Below, piece after piece: positions 14,089-18,081 of a DNA stretch of 18,081 nucleotides. How positions within the stretch are numbered: position 1 is the first letter of the stretch; each line of letters opens with the position of its first letter. Made by a program: the position numbers and the translations under genes. Origin of the DNA: Anaerolineae bacterium (GTDB lineage: Bacteria; Chloroflexota; Anaerolineae; 4572-78; J111); contig JAGRCC010000244.1 of NCBI GenBank assembly GCA_020433785.1, forward strand, positions 1 through 18,081. Direction: 5' to 3'. The notes beneath the pieces were generated by a model that was given only the letters and a program-made list of their open reading frames with translations, was not told the origin of the DNA and searched no databases.

Positions 14089-14173
14089 CAGTCCACAGAT
14101 TTACCCAGATAGCCACAGATTTTTATCTCTATTTTGATTCTATCTGTGAGCATCTGCGGCTATCTGTGGACTG
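14089..14173. repeat. Long hairpin of CACAGAT/ATCTGTG repeats
   Basis: CAGTCCACAGAT (14089-14100) and ATCTGTGGACTG (14162-14173) match perfectly, and AGATAGCCACAGAT further in pairs with ATCTGCGGCTATCT at 13 of 14 positions. It starts 10 bases after the 137-bp element and ends 7 bases before the DUF3267 stop codon, so it could serve as a terminator region for both convergent genes, although no T-run follows the stem. Confidence 0.65.
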
Positions 14174-14180
14174 TTGAACG

Positions 14181-14753
14181 CTAATACTTCCAGTAGGTCC
14201 GCCAGCCGCGATTTCTGACGCTGGCCGACGCCGGCACCTGAACCCCGATCAGGATGAGGCCGATGATATCCCCCGAAGCCGCCGCACCGTTCACAATCGA
14301 CAGCGCGACCAACTCCAGCGCCGGCCAGCGCAAGAGACCGATTAATATAATCGGTAGAAGCGATAACACCAGAAACGGCATGGCAAACGTTACCAAAAAG
14401 CGGGTGCGCGACATGACACCCTCATAGTGGGCGTAGAACAATACCCGGCTCAACCAGATGCCAATCACCGTATGGGGTGATGCCAGCCCGCCCGGAAAGC
14501 AAACGGCGTGTAAAATCTCATGGATCGGGATAAGTAAGATCGCCATCGCCGTTAGTAGCCAGATCGATGTACTGGCGCTGCCGCCGGGCCAGACCAGATA
14601 CAGCGCCGTCCCAAGCAGCCCGACCACAACAATCGCCACCGGCACGGCTATAAACTGAATCGCTAGCGGCCCCGGCTCGCGAATCGGCGACCAGCCTTCG
14701 CGTTCGGGCTGGAAGGATGTATCCTTTGGAATTGCTCCCCAATGAATTTTCAA
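14181..14753 (-). CDS. DUF3267 membrane protein with HExxH motif
   Basis: A 190-residue integral membrane protein of the DUF3267 (putative zincin peptidase) family. Hydrophobic segments lie at about residues 30-53, 65-85, 120-142 and 147-170. The second ends in PIHEILHAVCFPGG, an HExxH zinc-binding motif as in M50-type membrane proteases. The C-terminal GDIIGLILIGVQVPASASVRNRGWRTYW is the conserved family tail. Proteolysis is predicted, not shown, and no substrate is suggested by the neighbours. The start is TTG at 14753 with AAGGT 8 bases upstream; no better ATG exists near the conserved N-terminus MKIHWG. It diverges from the HicBA operon with 110 bases between the starts. Confidence 0.82.
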   Translation of the reverse strand: MKIHWGAIPKDTSFQPEREGWSPIREPGPLAIQFIAVPVAIVVVGLLGTALYLVWPGGSASTSIWLLTAMAILLIPIHEILHAVCFPGGLASPHTVIGIWLSRVLFYAHYEGVMSRTRFLVTFAMPFLVLSLLPIILIGLLRWPALELVALSIVNGAAASGDIIGLILIGVQVPASASVRNRGWRTYWKY

Positions 14754-14806
14754 AGCTTACGACCTTATATGCTGAAAAATTGGTTAGGTGAGATAGATGT
14801 AATAGT

Positions 14807-14848
14807 GCTTGCTATTTCGTTCACTCCACACTACAATCTTTAGCAAGC
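14807..14848 (+). promoter_or_regulatory. HicBA promoter with an inverted-repeat operator
   Basis: TTGCTA (14809-14814) and TACAAT (14832-14837) are separated by 17 bases, a good sigma-70 pair. An 8-bp perfect inverted repeat, GCTTGCTA (14807-14814) and TAGCAAGC (14841-14848), covers the -35 box and the expected start of transcription. Toxin-antitoxin operons are usually repressed by the antitoxin through such repeats, so self-regulation is likely but inferred. Confidence 0.65.
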
Positions 14849-14863
14849 TACAGGAGATTTATC

Positions 14864-15118
14864 ATGGCTTATCATTTAACCTTAGAAATAACCCATGAAG
14901 ACCACACCTGGATGGCTCGAACTTCAGCCATCCAGGGTTTTTTAGTAACGGGTGATACGCTCGAAAAACTTTTGGAAGAACTACCGATTGTGGCTCAAGC
15001 GTTATTTGAGGTTTGTCAGGAAAAAGGCTGGGCTTTTATTGCCAACGCGCCTGAAGTAATGCTGTCGGACGTTATTTGGGTTTTTGAACTTCCTCACCCA
15101 CTCCTGCAAGCGGCTTAA
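14864..15118 (+). CDS. HicB-like antitoxin (DUF1902 type)
   Basis: An 84-residue protein predicted to bind and block the HicA toxin encoded next to it. The fold is the partially degraded RNase H-like HicB domain: MAYHLTLEITHEDHTWMA, a GFLVTGDTLEKLLEELP segment and an alpha-helical stretch ending QALFEVCQEKG. This matches the DUF1902 branch of HicB. It has no separate C-terminal ribbon-helix-helix or HTH domain, unlike longer HicB proteins. ATG 14864 follows GGAG at 14853-14856 with 7-base spacing. The stop is 3 bases before the hicA start. The gene order, antitoxin first, fits many such pairs. Confidence 0.8.
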   Translation: MAYHLTLEITHEDHTWMARTSAIQGFLVTGDTLEKLLEELPIVAQALFEVCQEKGWAFIANAPEVMLSDVIWVFELPHPLLQAA

Positions 15119-15121
15119 ATC

Positions 15122-15331
15122 ATGCGCTACAGCGAGCTTCGCCGTAAGCTCAAAAAGCTCGGCTGTGAACCACTCCGGCAAGCCGGTGGAAGTCACGAAA
15201 TTTGGTGGCGACCGGAAACCGATTTACGTACCGTCATTCCCAATCATCCTTCAAAAGAAGTTCCCCCAGGAACACTAACAGCTATCCTAAAAGATTTAGG
15301 CTTACAACTTAAAGATTTGTCTAAAAAGTAA
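15122..15331 (+). CDS. hicA: HicA-family mRNA interferase toxin
   Basis: A 69-residue toxin with the small dsRNA-binding-like HicA fold, which cleaves mRNAs and stops growth when not bound by antitoxin. MRYSELRRKLKKLGCEPLRQAGGSHEIW contains the catalytic His (GSH). RTVIPNHPSKEVPPGTLTAILKDLGL is the conserved second half. The length is typical. The start is 3 bases after the hicB stop and no strong ribosome site is seen, so translation is probably coupled to hicB, which would keep toxin below antitoxin. It ends 38 bases before the convergent glutamate dehydrogenase gene. All expected residues are present, so the pair looks intact. Confidence 0.9.
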   Translation: MRYSELRRKLKKLGCEPLRQAGGSHEIWWRPETDLRTVIPNHPSKEVPPGTLTAILKDLGLQLKDLSKK

Positions 15332-15369
15332 TCGACGGGTTTGTTTAGGCATCAATTACTAACTTCAGT

Positions 15370-16689
15370 CTATGGAAAGACGCCCCGTTGGATAATAGCC
15401 TCAGCCACGCGGGAAATGCCTAGCATGAAGGCTCCCTGGCGTAAGTTGACATTGTTCCGCTCGCTGAAATCATAAACCTGCCGGAAGGCAATGTCCAAAA
15501 AATGACGTAAGTGTTTATCAACGACTTCAATCTCCCAAGGAAACGCCTGTAAACCCTGCACCCACTCAAAATAACTAACCGTCACTCCGCCGCCGTTAGC
15601 CAGGATATCAGGTACCACGACAATGCCACGCTCCGTTAAAATTTTATCGGCGGCGGCGCTGGTAGGACCGTTGGCCCCTTCGACAATAAATTTGGCTTTG
15701 ATTTGATCGGCGTTGCGCGACGTGATCTGGTTTTCTAGCGCGGCAGGAATTAAGACATCACAAGGCAAGGCTAGTAACTCCTCGTTACTGATCGGTTCGA
15801 CCGCGAATTCATGTTGACAGCCATTTAACGTGCGCGTGGGTGAGGTACGGGTAAATTTGAACAGGGTTTCGACATCGATCCCGTTAGGGTTGTAATAGCC
15901 GCCCGATACATCGCTTACGGCGATCACGTTACAGCCGTCTTGGGCCAGATAATAGGCCGCCCAATAGCCCACCTTGCCAAAACCTTGAACCACCACCGTG
16001 GCCCCTTCTATGGGTCGATCGTTTCGCTTCAACGTACTCTCGGCAATTATCGCGACGCCCAACCCGGTCGCTCCAGCCCGGCCTTGACTGCCACCTAAGA
16101 TGATCGGTTTGCCGGTCACAATTTCGTGGGTAGCCTCGCCGTGAAAGGCGCTGTAGGTGTCGCTCATCCAGGCCATCGTGCGCTCGTCGGTGTTGACGTC
16201 GGGCGCGGGAATGTCTTTCTTGGGGCCGATGATCGGCAGGATAGCGTAAGTATAGCGCCGGGTCAGCCGGCGCAGTTCATTCTCCGAGAGCGTGTTGGGG
16301 CTGACACAAATACCGCCCTTGGCTCCGCCATAAGGTAAGTTGAGGACGGCGCACTTCCAGGTCATCAACTGGGCCAACGCCGTAACTTCTTCTAAAGAAA
16401 CATCCGCGTGATAGCGAACCCCACCCTTACATGGCCCACGGACGTTGGTATGCTGCACTCGGTAGCCGGTATACACTTCGATATCGCCCTCGTCATTCAA
16501 GATGGGCAGCCCGACCGTCAGCGACCGCTCGCAAGTGCGCAGCCTCTGGTGCATGCCGGGCGACAACCCAAGCCGCTCGGCCGCGTCATCCAGATGGCTG
16601 TAGGCCGATTGCAGCATACGCTGTCCGGGCGATTCTTTGATGATTGATTTTTCCTTTTCAGGGATTGCAACTGATGGAGCAACTGTCAT
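15370..16689 (-). CDS. Glutamate dehydrogenase (Glu/Leu/Phe/Val family)
   Basis: A 439-residue hexameric-type dehydrogenase that interconverts glutamate and 2-oxoglutarate plus ammonia in the cytoplasm, linking nitrogen and carbon metabolism. The N-terminal domain has RGPCKGGVRYH (Lys88), LMTWKCAV (Lys112), PYGGAKGGI (catalytic Lys124) and DIPAPDVNT (catalytic Asp164). The C-terminal Rossmann domain has VVVQGFGKVG (GxGxxG at 236-241) with Asp260 after the next strand, and VEGANGPTSAAAD and ILANGGGVTVSYFEW. Asp260 hints at NAD preference, which is uncertain. I start at ATG 16689 because GAGGA lies 7 bases upstream; the open frame reaching 16890 adds 67 residues with no ribosome site and unlike the family. 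A short inverted repeat (ATCTCA...TGAGAT, 16709-16725) overlaps the leader. Confidence 0.93.
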   Translation of the reverse strand: MTVAPSVAIPEKEKSIIKESPGQRMLQSAYSHLDDAAERLGLSPGMHQRLRTCERSLTVGLPILNDEGDIEVYTGYRVQHTNVRGPCKGGVRYHADVSLEEVTALAQLMTWKCAVLNLPYGGAKGGICVSPNTLSENELRRLTRRYTYAILPIIGPKKDIPAPDVNTDERTMAWMSDTYSAFHGEATHEIVTGKPIILGGSQGRAGATGLGVAIIAESTLKRNDRPIEGATVVVQGFGKVGYWAAYYLAQDGCNVIAVSDVSGGYYNPNGIDVETLFKFTRTSPTRTLNGCQHEFAVEPISNEELLALPCDVLIPAALENQITSRNADQIKAKFIVEGANGPTSAAADKILTERGIVVVPDILANGGGVTVSYFEWVQGLQAFPWEIEVVDKHLRHFLDIAFRQVYDFSERNNVNLRQGAFMLGISRVAEAIIQRGVFP

Positions 16690-16775
16690 GATTTTATCCT
16701 CGCTAACTATCTCATTCGTTGAGATGAATAATTTCCAGTCACCATTGACCGGATCGACTTTAAAGCATACTAAAT

Positions 16776-16804
16776 ATTTTAGGTCGGAGAGCGACTGACT
16801 GCAA
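16776..16804 (-). promoter_or_regulatory. Possible glutamate dehydrogenase promoter
   Basis: On the minus strand TTGCAG (16804-16799) and TAAAAT (16781-16776) are separated by 17 bases, giving a leader of about 80 bases. The -35 match is only moderate. Confidence 0.4.
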
Positions 16805-16839
16805 GTCAAGTGAAAAATAGTATTCCTAAGTTGAATAGC

Positions 16840-16868
16840 TTGCAAAGTTTTTAACCGACAAGTATAAT
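16840..16868 (+). promoter_or_regulatory. Sigma-70-type promoter of the transglutaminase gene
   Basis: TTGCAA (16840-16845, four of six matches) and a perfect TATAAT (16863-16868) are separated by 17 bases on the plus strand. Transcription would begin near 16875, leaving a leader of about 205 bases before the ATG at 17079. It would run back-to-back with the proposed glutamate dehydrogenase promoter. Confidence 0.6.
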
Positions 16869-16912
16869 CGTTCAACCCTTTACTATCCATCAGATATCGG
16901 TACCTGTTTGAA

Positions 16913-16940
16913 TAAGGCTAAGGCTGAGGCTAAGGCTAAG
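16913..16940. repeat. Hexamer tandem repeat TAAGGC
   Basis: TAAGGC, TAAGGC, TGAGGC, TAAGGC and a partial TAAG follow without gaps. It lies in the proposed transglutaminase leader, directly before a tetramer repeat. Confidence 0.75.
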
Positions 16941-16946
16941 TAATCA

Positions 16947-16994
16947 CCAACCAACTAACCAACCAACTAACCAACTAACCAACCAACTAACCAA
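16947..16994. repeat. Tetramer microsatellite (CCAA/CTAA), 12 units
   Basis: Twelve gapless tetramers of the form CYAA (eight CCAA, four CTAA) cover 48 bases in the leader of the transglutaminase gene. On the transcript it would be a long unstructured stretch free of G. Such repeats can change length by slippage. Confidence 0.8.
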
Positions 16995-17003
16995 ACAGCC
17001 AAG

Positions 17004-17052
17004 ACGCTCACCAAACACAACGATGCCGTTGTATACCTGTGGGCGTTTTTTT
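17004..17052 (+). terminator. Terminator-like hairpin in the transglutaminase leader
   Basis: ACGCTCAC (17004-17011) pairs with GTGGGCGT (17039-17046), including one U-G pair. An inner stem ACAACG (17017-17022) and CGTTGT (17027-17032) closes the loop ATGC. Six further T follow (17047-17052). It has the form of an intrinsic terminator, yet it lies 26 bases before an ATG and there is no plus-strand gene upstream for 1.7 kb. An attenuator is possible; a relic terminator is the alternative. Confidence 0.6.
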
Positions 17053-17078
17053 GTTTACCCCATCCAAAAGGAGTTGCT

Positions 17079-18081
17079 ATGTCCATCCACGTGGCCATCA
17101 ACCATAAAACCCATTACCGCTACGACCGCCTGGTCGCGCTGTCGCCCCACATCTTCCGGCTGAGGCCGGCCCCGCACAGCCGCACCCCCATCGAGGCCTA
17201 TTCGCTAACCATCAGGCCGGAGCCGCATTTCATCAACTGGCAGCAAGACCCGTTCGGTAACTACCTGGCCCGCGTCGTCTTCCCCGAACGCGCCGACGAG
17301 CTCTACATCGAGGTCGATGTCGTGGCCGATATGACCGTCGTCAACCCCTTCGACTTCTTTGTCGAAGAGTACGCCGAAAAGTATCCGTTCAACTACGCCG
17401 CTCAGGAAGCCAAAGAACTGGCCCCTTACACCGAAACCAAAGAGGACGGCCCGCTGCTGATGGCGTGGCTGGCCGGCGTCGACCGCTCCGAGAAGCCGAT
17501 TGTCGATTTCCTGGTTGAGCTGAACCAGCGCTTGTGGCAGGACCTCAATTACACCGTCCGCATGGAGCCCGGCATCCAAACCTGCGAAGAGACGCTGGGG
17601 AAAGCGCTCGGCTCATGCCGCGACTCCGGCTGGCTGCTGGTCCAAATTTTGCGTCACCTGGGGCTGGCGGCGCGTTTTGTGTCGGGGTACCTGGTCCAAC
17701 TAACCGCCGATATCGAAGCCCTCGACGGTCCCTCCGGCCCGACCGAAGATTTCACCGACCTGCACGCCTGGGCCGAGGTCTACATCCCCGGCGCGGGCTG
17801 GCTGGGCCTCGACCCCACCTCCGGTCTCTTCGCCGGCGAGGGCCACATCCCACTGGCTTGCACCCCCGATCCGGTCAGCGCCGCGCCCGTCACCGGCTAT
17901 ACCGACAAAAGTGAAGTCATCGAGTTCAACTTCGACAACTCTGTGCGGCGCGTCCACGAAGACCCACGGGTAACCAAACCCTACACCGAGACCCAATGGG
18001 CAGCCATCAACGCCTTGGGCCAGCAGGTCGATGCCGCCCTCACCGCCGGCGATGTCCGCCTGACCATGGGCGGCGAGCCGA
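17079..18081 (+). CDS. Transglutaminase-like protein, N-terminal part, probably DUF2126 fusion (runs off window)
   Basis: The first 334 residues of a cytoplasmic protein. Residues 1-100 (MSIHVAINHKTHYRYDRLVALSPHIFRLRPAP) are the transglutaminase N-terminal beta domain. The papain-like core follows with Cys180 in GSCRDSGWLL, His229 in DLHAWAEVYIPG and Asp245 in GLDPTSG, a complete catalytic triad. The last residues, DVRLTMGGEP, are the known opening of the DUF2126 domain, so the full protein should be the roughly 1100-residue transglutaminase-DUF2126 type. These are often encoded near alpha-E and circularly permuted ATP-grasp proteins thought to build or cut peptide bonds; those would lie beyond the right edge. 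ATG 17079 follows AAAAGGAG with ideal spacing. The gene has its own promoter and a structured leader. Confidence 0.92.
   Translation, partial: MSIHVAINHKTHYRYDRLVALSPHIFRLRPAPHSRTPIEAYSLTIRPEPHFINWQQDPFGNYLARVVFPERADELYIEVDVVADMTVVNPFDFFVEEYAEKYPFNYAAQEAKELAPYTETKEDGPLLMAWLAGVDRSEKPIVDFLVELNQRLWQDLNYTVRMEPGIQTCEETLGKALGSCRDSGWLLVQILRHLGLAARFVSGYLVQLTADIEALDGPSGPTEDFTDLHAWAEVYIPGAGWLGLDPTSGLFAGEGHIPLACTPDPVSAAPVTGYTDKSEVIEFNFDNSVRRVHEDPRVTKPYTETQWAAINALGQQVDAALTAGDVRLTMGGEP

Noticed and set aside
15327..15360. Terminator between hicA and glutamate dehydrogenase genes
   Set aside because: Only a 6-bp AGTAAT/ATTACT match with a 22-base loop and no T-run.
16690..16890. N-terminal extension of glutamate dehydrogenase by 67 residues
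   Set aside because: The extension has no ribosome site, differs from the family N-terminus and would overlap the proposed promoter. ATG 16689 has GAGGA at good spacing.
16913..16994. CRISPR array
   Set aside because: Units are 4-6 bases in direct tandem with no spacers and no cas genes; these are simple microsatellites.
17205..17996. Open frames on both strands within the last kilobase
   Set aside because: They overlap the transglutaminase frame, which has a complete catalytic triad, a strong ribosome site and conserved domains. They are by-products of its high GC content.

Overview
The window looks like chromosomal DNA of a Gram-negative-style, mid-GC bacterium, most likely a Chloroflexota member (Anaerolineae/Caldilineae-like). 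This is inference from gene content: a SARP/BTAD-NB-ARC-TPR giant regulator, a tandem PRC-barrel protein, a Thr/Pro-linker lipoprotein, a DUF1902/HicA pair, and many palindromic intergenic repeats. No rRNA, tRNA, CRISPR array or transposase gene was seen.

Layout. 1-862 (minus): a lipoprotein with a CPFC motif, translationally coupled to an ABC transporter ATPase that runs off the left edge. 1140-3005 (minus): a secreted PhoA-type alkaline phosphatase with an intrinsic terminator downstream and an 11-bp-periodic Pho-box-like array about 260 bp upstream. 3460-4278 (plus): a PIG-L/LmbE deacetylase, followed by 9-mer and 8-mer degenerate tandem repeats and a perfect 15-bp palindrome. 4832-6268 (plus): a berberine-bridge-type FAD oxidoreductase. 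6507-9938 (minus): the 1143-residue BTAD/NB-ARC/TPR regulator. 10328-10963 (minus): a double PRC-barrel protein with its own promoter and terminator. 11219-11425 (plus): a 68-residue orphan protein, separated from its probable terminator by a 181-bp inverted-repeat element. 11817-13139 (plus): a flavin monooxygenase-like protein. 13331-13930 (plus): a family-4-like uracil-DNA glycosylase with no cysteines. 14181-14753 (minus): a DUF3267 HExxH membrane protein. 14864-15331 (plus): a HicB(DUF1902)-HicA toxin-antitoxin pair. 15370-16689 (minus): glutamate dehydrogenase. 17079-end (plus): the N-terminal part of a transglutaminase/DUF2126 protein behind a long leader that contains a terminator-like hairpin.

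The genes are mostly single transcription units of unrelated housekeeping or accessory function. Only lipoprotein-ABC and HicB-HicA look like operons. I see no coherent new multigene system. The most unusual points are the cysteine-free UDG, the promoter plus repeat plus terminator-hairpin leader of the transglutaminase gene, the Pho-box-like array, and the density of short, mutually unrelated palindromic elements in the gaps (positions about 901, 4664, 6335, 10028, 11452, 13237, 13942 and 14089).
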